5,774 nucleotides of DNA from Rhodospirillaceae bacterium (lineage in GTDB: Bacteria; Pseudomonadota; Alphaproteobacteria; Micavibrionales; Micavibrionaceae). The position numbers were made by a program, and so were the translations under genes. The notes under the pieces were generated by a model that was not told the DNA's origin, did no database searches, and was given only the letters and a program-made list of their open reading frames with translations. The stretch covers positions 1 to 5,774 of the forward strand of contig DMIT01000042.1 in assembly GCA_003452275.1 (NCBI GenBank). Reading direction: 5' to 3'. This document shows positions 1-5,774 of the stretch, piece by piece; positions within the stretch are counted from its first letter, which is position 1, and the number at the start of each line of letters is the position of its first letter.

Positions 1-963
1 CCGATTGACTTTGCCTATGCCATCCACTCGGACGTCGGCAACAGATGTATCGGGGCCAAGATCAACGGACGCATTGCCCCTCTAAACACCAAATTGCAAA
101 ATGGCGATCAGGTCGAAGTCGTCACCGCCAAAACCCAGAACCCGTCCCCGACCTGGGAACGGTTTGTGGTCACCGGCAAAGCGCGTTCGCATATCCGCCG
201 CTTTATCCGCCAGCAGCAACGCACCGAATATCTGACCCTTGGTCGCGCAATGCTGCAAAAAGTCTTCAAAACCGAAGGCTATGAATTTACCGAGAAAGCA
301 GTGGCCGGCGTCGTCGATCAATTCCGTGAATGTAAAGATGTCGATGATGTCTTTGCCGGAATCGGGGCCGGAAATATCGTCGCCCGTGATGTCTTCCGTT
401 CCATCTTCCCCGCCCATAAAACCGACGGTGAAACCGGCAAACAGATCAACAGCCCCGAAGACATTTTGTCCATCAAAGCACCGCATACCGAACGGTCAGG
501 CAAAACCCAGCCTATGCCGATCAAGGGGCTTATCCCCGGCATGGCGGTACATTTCGCCAGATGTTGTCACCCGTTACCGGGTGACCGTATTGTGGGGATT
601 GTGACCACAGGGAAAGGCGTGACCATTCACACCATCGATTGTGAAACGCTGGAACAATTCGCCGACACGCCGGAGCGGTGGATCGACGTCTCATGGGGTG
701 AAAACAGCGACAGTGCTGAAACCAAAATTGGCCGCCTGATTATCACCATCAATAACCAGCCCGGCGCGCTTGGCGCTATTTCAATGGTCATTGCCAAAAG
801 TGGCGGCAATATTACCAATTTGAAAATTACCAGCCGCAGCACAGATTTCTGGGATATGTATCTGGATGTATCGGTCACAGATACCAAACATTTAAACAAT
901 ATTGTCGCCGCCCTGCGCGCCACCCCGCAAATCGTCAGTGTTGAACGGGCTAGAGGCAGGTAA
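1..963 (+). CDS. rsh: RelA/SpoT-family (p)ppGpp synthetase/hydrolase (Rsh), C-terminal part
   Basis: This is the 3' end of a long RelA/SpoT homologue, which makes and degrades the alarmone (p)ppGpp. The frame is open from base 1, so the gene starts upstream. 320 codons are present, and the hydrolase and synthetase domains lie outside the window. The first ~45 residues are the end of the TGS domain (PIDFAYAIHSDVGN, INGRIAPL, NGDQVEVVTAK). A helical region follows. Next is the conserved Cys-rich/zinc-finger-like module, with RCCHPLPGD (Cys188, Cys189, His190 of the visible part) and IDC (Cys214). The C-terminal ACT domain covers about residues 243-320 (GRLIITINNQPGALG, then GGNITNLKI). These regulatory domains sense ribosome or nutrient state in the family. 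The wording is that of the single bifunctional Rsh of Alphaproteobacteria, although activity cannot be judged without the N-terminus. The TTG at 94 is not a real start, since the homology runs through it. The DUF2062 gene follows after 19 bases, probably in the same operon. Confidence 0.96.
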   Translation, partial: PIDFAYAIHSDVGNRCIGAKINGRIAPLNTKLQNGDQVEVVTAKTQNPSPTWERFVVTGKARSHIRRFIRQQQRTEYLTLGRAMLQKVFKTEGYEFTEKAVAGVVDQFRECKDVDDVFAGIGAGNIVARDVFRSIFPAHKTDGETGKQINSPEDILSIKAPHTERSGKTQPMPIKGLIPGMAVHFARCCHPLPGDRIVGIVTTGKGVTIHTIDCETLEQFADTPERWIDVSWGENSDSAETKIGRLIITINNQPGALGAISMVIAKSGGNITNLKITSRSTDFWDMYLDVSVTDTKHLNNIVAALRATPQIVSVERARGR

Positions 964-982
964 TCCGGAAGGTCGTTACAGA

Positions 983-1540
983 ATGTTCAAGAGGAGAACC
1001 CCTCTCACCCGCTCGCAAAAGATCATGTCTTTGCTCTGGCCCTCCATCGGCTGGAAAAGGATGCTGACCTATACCCAGTTGCGCTTGATCCGCCTCAAAG
1101 GTTCGACGCGTTCGATTGCTACGGGTTTTGCGTTCGGCGCATCCATCTCCTTCACCCCTTTGCCGGGCACCCATATTCTCGGCGCAGGCTTATGCAGCGT
1201 CCTGACCCGCGGCAATGTCTTATCCAGCCTTGTCGGGACATTGGTCGGCACGCCATGGACATTTCCGTTTATGTGGTGGGCAGCTTATAAAACGGGTGAT
1301 ATTGCCTTCCAATTGTTCGGAGCCCGCATCGTCGAGATGCCCAAAAATCTGACATGGGCCTTTCTGGTTGATGAATTCACCCATCATCCCATGGATTTGA
1401 TGGTGCCATGGATTACCGGCGGATTTATTCTGATGGCCTTGTCATGGCCGGTCTTTTATATTTTATGCTATCGCGCCGTGGACAGGCTGCGCAAAAAATA
1501 TCGCCGCGACCATCTGCATCCGGTAAGGCACGCCACATGA
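983..1540 (+). CDS. DUF2062 domain small inner-membrane protein
   Basis: A 185-residue protein that I recognise as DUF2062, a family of unknown biochemical function. The ATG at 983 is preferred because GGAAGG (967-972) lies 10 bases before it. An in-frame GTG at 902 would fall inside rsh. Residues 1-45 are strongly basic and probably cytoplasmic. A hydrophobic Gly/Pro-rich core covers about 45-105 ([38 protein letters not shown]), with the family's typical 'FxPxPGxH' and 'R.N.....GT...P.T' pattern. A clear membrane segment lies at about 143-165 ([19 protein letters not shown]), followed by a basic tail ([10 protein letters not shown]). Two to three membrane passes are likely. No catalytic motif is visible. 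The stop codon overlaps the acpS start (ATGA, 1537-1540), which suggests translational coupling. The family call is firm, but no function should be assigned. Confidence 0.88.
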   Translation: MFKRRTPLTRSQKIMSLLWPSIGWKRMLTYTQLRLIRLKGSTRSIATGFAFGASISFTPLPGTHILGAGLCSVLTRGNVLSSLVGTLVGTPWTFPFMWWAAYKTGDIAFQLFGARIVEMPKNLTWAFLVDEFTHHPMDLMVPWITGGFILMALSWPVFYILCYRAVDRLRKKYRRDHLHPVRHAT

Positions 1541-1938
1541 TTATCGGCACCGGAAACGACCTGATTGATATACGCCGCATCGAAAAGACCCTGACGCGTT
1601 TCGGAGTACGTTTTATTGAACGTTGCTTTGCCCCCGTTGAAATCGAAAAGGCCGAGCGCCGCCGTGCGGCTGGAACGCATATTGCGACCTATGCCAAACG
1701 CTTTGCCGCCAAAGAAGCCTGTTCCAAGGCCCTCGGCACCGGCTTTAACCACGGCGTCCATATGCGCGATATTGCCGTGACCAACGACAGCAGCGGCAAA
1801 CCATCCCTGATCCTCAGCGGCGGAGCCTTGGCACGCTTAAAGGCCATGACCCCCGAAGGGAAAACAGCCATCCTCCACCTCACCCTCACCGACGAACCCC
1901 CGCTGGCTCAAGCCACGGTGATGATCGAGTGTGTGTAA
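1537..1938 (+). CDS. acpS: Holo-[acyl-carrier-protein] synthase
   Basis: A 133-residue enzyme that transfers 4'-phosphopantetheine from CoA to the conserved serine of apo-ACP, activating ACP for fatty acid synthesis in the cytoplasm. It is full length for the AcpS family (about 120-135 residues). Both Mg/CoA signatures are present. [13 protein letters not shown] sits at the N-terminus, with Asp8 corresponding to the metal-binding Asp of E. coli Acp[17 protein letters not shown] lies at 54-69, with Glu60 as the second metal ligand and Lys64 conserved. The NDSSGKPSL turn (83-91) and the closing ATVMIE strand are also typical. The ATG at 1537 overlaps the DUF2062 stop and is preceded by TAAGG (1524-1528) at 8 bases. 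An in-frame GTG at 1408 lies inside DUF2062 and has no homology. In many proteobacteria acpS sits between pdxJ and lepB. Here it sits directly behind rsh-DUF2062, and nothing intact follows it. Confidence 0.96.
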   Translation: MIIGTGNDLIDIRRIEKTLTRFGVRFIERCFAPVEIEKAERRRAAGTHIATYAKRFAAKEACSKALGTGFNHGVHMRDIAVTNDSSGKPSLILSGGALARLKAMTPEGKTAILHLTLTDEPPLAQATVMIECV

Positions 1939-2116
1939 TCCCGAAATAATGCCGCCCCCGCAGCAAAGGGGATTGTCGCAAGAATACCCTGCTGATATAT
2001 TGCAACCCGTACTCTATCAACCATAGAAGCGGACTTTTTTTGCTATGCAATCATCCCCCCCCTCCCTCAATTGTCGTAATATTAAAGTTCCATTCCTGTG
2101 GATCACTCAAAAATTA
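1939..2116. other. Non-coding gap after acpS
   Basis: No conserved gene or RNA is recognisable here. The stretch holds a T7 run (2035-2041) and a C8 run (2055-2062). I found no strong rho-independent terminator for the acpS operon. CCCC (1956-1959) can pair with GGGG (1968-1971), but no U tract follows. CTAT/ATAG (2013-2016 and 2022-2025 region) is too weak a stem to count, although the T7 run follows it. An ATG at 2045 opens a 62-codon frame made mostly of the repeats described next, and it is not a believable gene. Confidence 0.6.
1973..2001 (+). promoter_or_regulatory. Possible sigma70-type promoter
   Basis: TTGTCG (1973-1978) and TATATT (1996-2001) are separated by exactly 17 bases, matching the -35 consensus at 4 of 6 positions and the -10 at 5 of 6. 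Transcription would start near 2008 and run into the repeats and the phage-like remnant, so there is no intact gene for it to serve. A match of this quality arises often by chance in AT-richer intergenic DNA. It is a weak call. Confidence 0.2.
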
Positions 2117-2145
2117 ACCACGAAGTTCACGAAGAAACACGAAGG
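2117..2145. repeat. Triple CACGAAG direct repeat (dispersed-repeat fragment)
   Basis: CACGAAG occurs three times in a row, at 2119-2125, 2128-2134 and 2138-2144, with a period of 9 then 10 bases. The first copy is preceded by TTAAC and the last is followed by G and a T-rich run. This pattern, read as 'NHEVHEE' on one strand and 'FVNFVVNF' on the other, is one I recognise from intergenic repeats in many bacterial genomes. Those often carry an inverted partner to the right. The following TTCTCTGTGTTATCCTCT (2151-2172 region) may be a decayed partner arm, but that is inference. The function is unknown. Confidence 0.6.
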
Positions 2146-2180
2146 TTTTTTCTTCTCTGTGTTATCCTCTATCAAACTCC

Positions 2181-2223
2181 CCGTCATTCCAGCGAAAGCT
2201 GGAATCCAGAAAATCCGGATGAC
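2181..2223. repeat. Palindromic intergenic repeat ('PAKAGIQ'-type hairpin)
   Basis: ATTCCAGC (2186-2193) and GCTGGAAT (2198-2205) form a perfect 8-bp stem closed by the tetraloop GAAA (2194-2197), a GNRA loop. Outer GTCAT (2183-2187) is matched by ATGAC (2219-2223) as an inverted repeat, which suggests the element ends near 2181 and 2223. In one frame it reads VIPAKAGIQ and in another RHSSESWNPE. These are well-known spurious peptides from a dispersed palindrome common in proteobacterial genomes. It is probably a non-autonomous, REP-like repeat. Only one copy lies in this window, so its copy number here is unknown. Confidence 0.75.
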
Positions 2224-2652
2224 AATAGCCTGATTGTGCCAACGGGAACTTGGTTTAATAATATAAATGGCAGCATCACCATGAATGCAGATGCGACATA
2301 TGGAGTGAACAGCCTTCAGACAGGGATTGCCATTCATGCTATCGGTAATAACGGTTATTTATTTTATAAACAGGCAGCCTCCCCTTATCTTTACAGTTTT
2401 GCGGGGGCGGGGCAGGTTAATCTTGGTAGCATTTCAAGCGATGTTCCATTTGCTACCAGTATGGGGTATACAGAAACCTCAGCCAGAGCATCTCTAAATG
2501 GGATTTTAACAGGAAATTTTGTCCCGTCTTCTATCATTCTTCCTACCGCCATCCGGACAAGCCAAACAGGAAACTGGACAGGTCATCTGCAAAAATATAA
2601 ATATTACCCCCTACGCGTCGGCGATACCCAATTACAACTTTTGACGCAGTAA
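2224..2652 (+). pseudogene. Remnant of a phage tail/structural protein, C-terminal lectin-like domain
   Basis: An open frame of about 142 residues begins right at the end of the palindromic repeat and stops at 2650-2652. The frame stays open upstream through the repeats to a GTG at 2098, giving a 184-codon chimeric ORF. Those first 42 residues are only repeat translation, and no good ribosome binding site is visible. The remaining part looks like the C-terminal domain of phage tail-fibre/structural proteins with a concanavalin-A-like fold: VPTGTWFN, then ARASLNG, ILPTAIR, and the closing TGHLQKYKYYPLRVGDTQLQ. The last of these matches the family ending 'GHI(R/K)..YYPxRLS...LQxLT' that I know from alphaproteobacterial prophages. 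A hand count gives about 44% GC, below the flanking genes. No other phage gene is present and the N-terminal part is missing, so I call it decayed. A short expressed protein cannot be excluded. The family call is from memory of the pattern and is moderate. Confidence 0.55.
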
Positions 2653-2661
2653 GCCCCTCTG

Positions 2662-5055
2662 CTAAGCGCGGAGGGAGGCTCCGGTTTTCTGGGTGACCAT
2701 ATCGATGATTTTCTTGCTGAGACTTTCGATTTCGGCATCGGTCAAAGTGGCGGTTTTTGGTTGGATGACCACTGAAATCGCCACCGATTTTTTGCCCGGT
2801 TCAATGCCTTTGCCTGCATAAATGTCAAAGATTTCGACAGCGCCGATCAACTGACGATCAACGGATTTAATCGCTTTGACAAAAGAATCCGCCTCAACAC
2901 CGGCATCCGCCAGAAATGCAAAATCCCTTGAAATCGGCTGGAACGGGGACAATTCGACCAGAGGCAAGGCTGTGCCTTTTTTCTTTGCCTCAGGGATATT
3001 TTCAAGGAACACTTCAAAGCCCACCACCGGAACCGAAACTTTCATCTCATCCAGTAAAGCCGGATGAATTTCACCGAAATAGGCAATCACCTTGGCCCCG
3101 AGACGCAAGGCCCCCGAACGGCCCGGATGATAATAAGACGGTGCATCCCGCGATACTTGCAAATTGCCCGATGGGCCGCCCGCCGCCTCAATCGCGCGCT
3201 GGGCATCGGCCTTGGCATCATAAACATCGACGGCCCGCGCGGCATGCGCGCCCGACCAATGCTTGTCCCCCATGGCACCAAAACGCACGCCAGTGGCGAC
3301 CACGGGTTGAGCATCAGGCGTCACATCTTTGAAGATCGGCCCGATTTCAAACAGGGCCGCATTGCCAAAACCACGATCCATGTTGCGCCCGCAAGCCTCA
3401 ATCAAATTCGGCAAAATAGACGGGCGCATCTGTACCAGTTCGCTTGAAATGGCATTGACCAGTTTCAGACGGGCCGCTTGCTGACCATCATTGGCACCGA
3501 ATTTCTCGGCCAAATCATCAGCCATAAATGACCAGGTGATGCATTCCTGTAACCCTTGTGCCGCCAAGGCATGACGGGCCTTACGGACTTTTTGACCGCG
3601 TGCCGTTTCAGCCGGTTTTGCAACCGCCCCCTCTTTGACAACAGAGAGTGTCGGGAGGGCAGCAAGGCCCTTCATACGTCCCACTTCTTCAATCAAATCC
3701 GGTACGCCAAACACATCAGGACGCCATGACGGAGTGGTCACATTCCAGTCAGCAGCAACCCCAAACCCCAATGCTTCGAGGATTTGTTTTTGTTCTGCCG
3801 CAGGAACATCATAACCCATCAATTTTGCGAAAGCCGCGGGGTTATAAGCAATGGCTTTTGTGCAAGATGGAACGGTGCCTGCCTGCACAACGGAACCTGC
3901 TTCACCGCCGCATAGGTCAAGTATCATGCGGGTTGCCAATTCAATTGCGTCCACGGTAAACGCAGGGTCAATTCCGCGTTCGAAACGGTAACGGGCATCG
4001 GAATTGACACCCAGCGCGCGTCCGGCGCGGGCAATGGTCAACGGGTCAAAATACGCGCATTCCAGAAAGACGTTGGTCGTCTCTTCTTCGCAGCCCGTGG
4101 ATGTTCCGCCGACAATCCCGCCAAGCCCCAACACACCGGATTCATCGGTCACAGAAACCATGGTGTCGGTCAGTGTATAGGATTTATCATTCAGCGCATC
4201 GAATGTTTCACCGTTTTTGGCCAGACGAACAGTGATACCGCCTTTAAGTTTATCCGCGTCATAAACATGCAACGGACGGCAAAGGCCGATACAGAAATAA
4301 TTGGTAATATCGACCAAGACCGAAATCGGGCGCAGTCCAATGGCTTTGAGACGGTTCTGCAACCATTCAGGGGATGGGCCGTTTTTAACACCCTTTATCA
4401 TGCGCCCCATGAAGAGAGGACAGGCAGGCGTATCCAGTTTCACGGAAACATTTGTATCAAATGTCGCAGGAATTTTTGCAGTCGATAATGGTTTCAACTT
4501 ACCAAGCCCGACCGCCGCCAGATCACGCGCGATCCCGTATATCCCCGCACAATCCGGACGGTTCGGGGTCACGTTGATTTCAATGATCGGGTCATTCAGA
4601 CCATAAATATCAGCCAGCAGGGTTCCGACAGGGGTATCGACCGGCAGATCGATAATGCCGTTACTATCATCCCCCAGTTTCATTTCGCGTTCGGACGCCA
4701 TCATGCCGTTGGATTCAACATCGCGGATTTTAGTTTTCTTCATGGTCATATCCAGACCCGGCACATAAGACCCTTCGGGGGCCAAAATGGCCTTCATCCC
4801 CGCGCGCGCATTCGGTGCCCCACAAACAACCTGAATCATGCCTGTTTCGGTTTTCACCTGACAGACGCGCAGGCGATCCGCATTCGGATGCGGAACAGCT
4901 TCCATCACCTCCACCACTTTAAACGGGGCATATTGGGCCGCGCGGTCTTCGACGCCTTCGACTTCCAGACCAATATCGGTCAGTTTTTCGAGGATAATGT
5001 CTAAAGATGCATCTGTATCGAGATAGTCTTTGAGCCAAGAGAGAGTGAATTTCAT
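2662..5055 (-). CDS. pheT: Phenylalanyl-tRNA synthetase beta subunit
   Basis: A complete 797-residue protein, the usual length for bacterial PheT. With PheS it forms the cytoplasmic (alpha-beta)2 enzyme that charges tRNA-Phe. Domains in order: N-terminal B1 segment (MKFTLSWLKDYLD); EMAP/tRNA-binding fold at about 41-150 (HPNADRLRVC at 56-65, VVCGAPNARAG at 77-86); conserved NVTPNRPDCAGIYGIARDLA (161-180); B3/B4 editing domain at about 210-385; B5 at about 400-470, ending in DLIEEVGRMKGL; catalytic-like core at about 485-690 (GLQECITWSFM); and a C-terminal FDX-ACB anticodon-binding domain at about 702-797 (SPFQPISRDFAFL, then FDIYAGKGIEPGKKSVAI). His263 (RPLHVYD) and Glu332 (FLECAYFDP) appear to be the editing-site residues equivalent to His261 and Glu334 of the Thermus enzyme, so proofreading of Tyr-tRNA-Phe is probably intact. 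The ATG at 5053-5055 fits the conserved N-terminus, but the Shine-Dalgarno before it is weak. It lies 24 bases behind pheS, so cotranscription is expected. Confidence 0.98.
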   Translation of the reverse strand: MKFTLSWLKDYLDTDASLDIILEKLTDIGLEVEGVEDRAAQYAPFKVVEVMEAVPHPNADRLRVCQVKTETGMIQVVCGAPNARAGMKAILAPEGSYVPGLDMTMKKTKIRDVESNGMMASEREMKLGDDSNGIIDLPVDTPVGTLLADIYGLNDPIIEINVTPNRPDCAGIYGIARDLAAVGLGKLKPLSTAKIPATFDTNVSVKLDTPACPLFMGRMIKGVKNGPSPEWLQNRLKAIGLRPISVLVDITNYFCIGLCRPLHVYDADKLKGGITVRLAKNGETFDALNDKSYTLTDTMVSVTDESGVLGLGGIVGGTSTGCEEETTNVFLECAYFDPLTIARAGRALGVNSDARYRFERGIDPAFTVDAIELATRMILDLCGGEAGSVVQAGTVPSCTKAIAYNPAAFAKLMGYDVPAAEQKQILEALGFGVAADWNVTTPSWRPDVFGVPDLIEEVGRMKGLAALPTLSVVKEGAVAKPAETARGQKVRKARHALAAQGLQECITWSFMADDLAEKFGANDGQQAARLKLVNAISSELVQMRPSILPNLIEACGRNMDRGFGNAALFEIGPIFKDVTPDAQPVVATGVRFGAMGDKHWSGAHAARAVDVYDAKADAQRAIEAAGGPSGNLQVSRDAPSYYHPGRSGALRLGAKVIAYFGEIHPALLDEMKVSVPVVGFEVFLENIPEAKKKGTALPLVELSPFQPISRDFAFLADAGVEADSFVKAIKSVDRQLIGAVEIFDIYAGKGIEPGKKSVAISVVIQPKTATLTDAEIESLSKKIIDMVTQKTGASLRA

Positions 5056-5079
5056 ATTCTTATAACTTTCGTCTTACAA
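5056..5079 (-). other. pheS-pheT intercistronic spacer with weak ribosome binding site
   Basis: Twenty-four AT-rich bases separate the pheS stop from the pheT ATG. Read on the minus strand, the spacer carries only purine-rich bits (GACGAAAG, then AAGAA close to the ATG) and no GGAGG-like sequence. This suggests pheT translation relies on coupling to pheS or on the A-rich, unstructured leader. No terminator hairpin is visible, which supports one transcript. Confidence 0.5.
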
Positions 5080-5774
5080 TTATTTTGTCGCGCGGTTCGG
5101 GCGGTTAAGAGGATCAAATCCATAATGGGTGAGCCAACGCGTATCCGATTCAAAGAAACTGCGCAGATCAGGAATTCCATATTTCAGCATAGTGGCCCGT
5201 TCCAGTCCCATGCCAAAAGCAAAGCCCTGATATTCATCCGGATCAAGCCCGCAATTGGCAATCACGTTACGGTGAACCATCCCCGATCCCAAAATCTCCA
5301 GCCATTTCTGATTTTCCGGTTTCGGAGCCTTTCCCAGCTTCAATTCCCCATTTTCTTTCCAATATCCGATATCAACCTCGGCACTTGGCTCCGTAAAAGG
5401 GAAGAAACTAGGTCTAAAACGTACCGGAAGGTCATCAATACCGAAGAAAGACTTCACAAAATCGGATAAACACCCCTTTAAATGCCCCATTGTAACGTTT
5501 TTATCGATATAAAGGGCCTCCATCTGGTGGAAAACAGGGGTATGGGTCATATCCCAGTCAGAGCGATAACAGCGCCCGAAACAAATCATGCGGATTGGTG
5601 GCTTGTTAGCCATCATATGGCGGATCTGTACGGTCGATGTATGCGTACGGAGCAATTTCTTTTGTGCCTCGCCGCTTTCGCGTTCATCGTTGGGTAAATA
5701 GAACGTGTCATGCATCTCGCGCGCGGGATGCCCCAAAGGGAAGTTCAAAGCCGTGAAATTGTGGAAATCATCTT
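5080..5774 (-). CDS. pheS: Phenylalanyl-tRNA synthetase alpha subunit, C-terminal part
   Basis: The catalytic subunit of phenylalanyl-tRNA synthetase, which activates phenylalanine with ATP and transfers it to tRNA-Phe. The window holds the last 230 residues. The frame continues through the edge at 5774 ([18 protein letters not shown]), so the TTG at 5746-5748 is not the start. About 100-130 residues, including the N-terminal coiled-coil arm that binds tRNA, should lie beyond the window. Class II synthetase motifs are plain: the motif 1 region in [19 protein letters not shown]; motif 2 in [19 protein letters not shown], followed by the substrate-pocket segment [12 protein letters not shown]; and motif 3 in [20 protein letters not shown]. 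The [12 protein letters not shown] segment is also typical. pheT lies 24 bases downstream on the same strand. In many bacteria infC-rpmI-rplT precede pheST, but that cannot be checked here. Confidence 0.97.
   Translation of the reverse strand, partial: DDFHNFTALNFPLGHPAREMHDTFYLPNDERESGEAQKKLLRTHTSTVQIRHMMANKPPIRMICFGRCYRSDWDMTHTPVFHQMEALYIDKNVTMGHLKGCLSDFVKSFFGIDDLPVRFRPSFFPFTEPSAEVDIGYWKENGELKLGKAPKPENQKWLEILGSGMVHRNVIANCGLDPDEYQGFAFGMGLERATMLKYGIPDLRSFFESDTRWLTHYGFDPLNRPNRATK

Noticed and set aside
82..486. A 134-codon minus-strand frame opposite rsh
   Set aside because: Antisense to conserved Rsh domains. The peptide resembles no family I know and fits codon-bias shadowing.
1956..1971. 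CCCC...GGGG hairpin as an acpS terminator
   Set aside because: The stem is only four pairs with an eight-base loop and no U tract follows.
2055..2062. C8 run just after an ATG, considered as a phase-variation switch
   Set aside because: A one-base gain would shift the ATG 2045 frame into the phage-like frame, but a TAA at 2083-2085 in that frame blocks it. No slip joins it to a real gene.
2117..2223. CRISPR array or tRNA gene in the repeat zone
   Set aside because: Repeat units are 7 bases with 2-3 base spacers, far too short for CRISPR, and the palindrome has no cloverleaf or CCA end.
2045..2233. A 62-codon plus-strand frame starting at ATG 2045
   Set aside because: Most of it is the translation of the two dispersed repeats (TKFTKKHEG, VIPAKAGIQ), a well-known source of false proteins. 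It has no conserved domain.
2916..3447. Long plus-strand frames opposite pheT (138 and 127 codons)
   Set aside because: They lie wholly antisense to strongly conserved pheT coding sequence, show Arg/Pro-rich low-complexity peptides typical of shadow frames, and have no recognisable motifs.

Overview
The window looks like a piece of an alphaproteobacterial chromosome. It holds two housekeeping gene clusters that converge on a 723-base gap containing repeats and a broken phage-type gene. The assignment rests on the wording of the Rsh C-terminus (one bifunctional RelA/SpoT protein of alphaproteobacterial type) and on the order rsh, DUF2062, acpS. The genus cannot be read from this. The one coding line I counted (541-600) is 53% GC, and the phage-like remnant is about 44% by hand count.

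Left part, plus strand (1-1938): the 3' end of a RelA/SpoT-family (p)ppGpp synthetase/hydrolase gene, cut by the window edge inside its TGS domain. After 19 bases comes a small DUF2062 membrane protein, which overlaps acpS (holo-ACP synthase) by the four bases ATGA. The three genes look like one transcription unit joining the stringent response, an uncharacterised membrane protein and activation of acyl carrier protein.

Middle (1939-2661): no intact conserved gene. In order it holds a possible but unsupported promoter, short T and C homopolymer runs, a triple CACGAAG repeat, a palindromic repeat with a perfect 8-bp stem and GAAA loop (the kind often mistranslated as 'VIPAKAGIQ'), and then an AT-richer fragment encoding the last ~140 residues of what resembles a phage tail/structural protein with a lectin-like C-terminal domain. 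One open frame runs from the repeats into the phage fragment, giving a chimeric ORF that I read as debris rather than as a designed gene.

Right part, minus strand (2662-5774): pheT, complete at 797 codons, and upstream of it the last 230 codons of pheS, cut by the window edge. These are the two subunits of phenylalanyl-tRNA synthetase, 24 bases apart and presumably one operon.

I see no convincing new system. The parts most worth a second look are the chimeric repeat/phage ORF in the convergent gap and the rsh-DUF2062-acpS arrangement.
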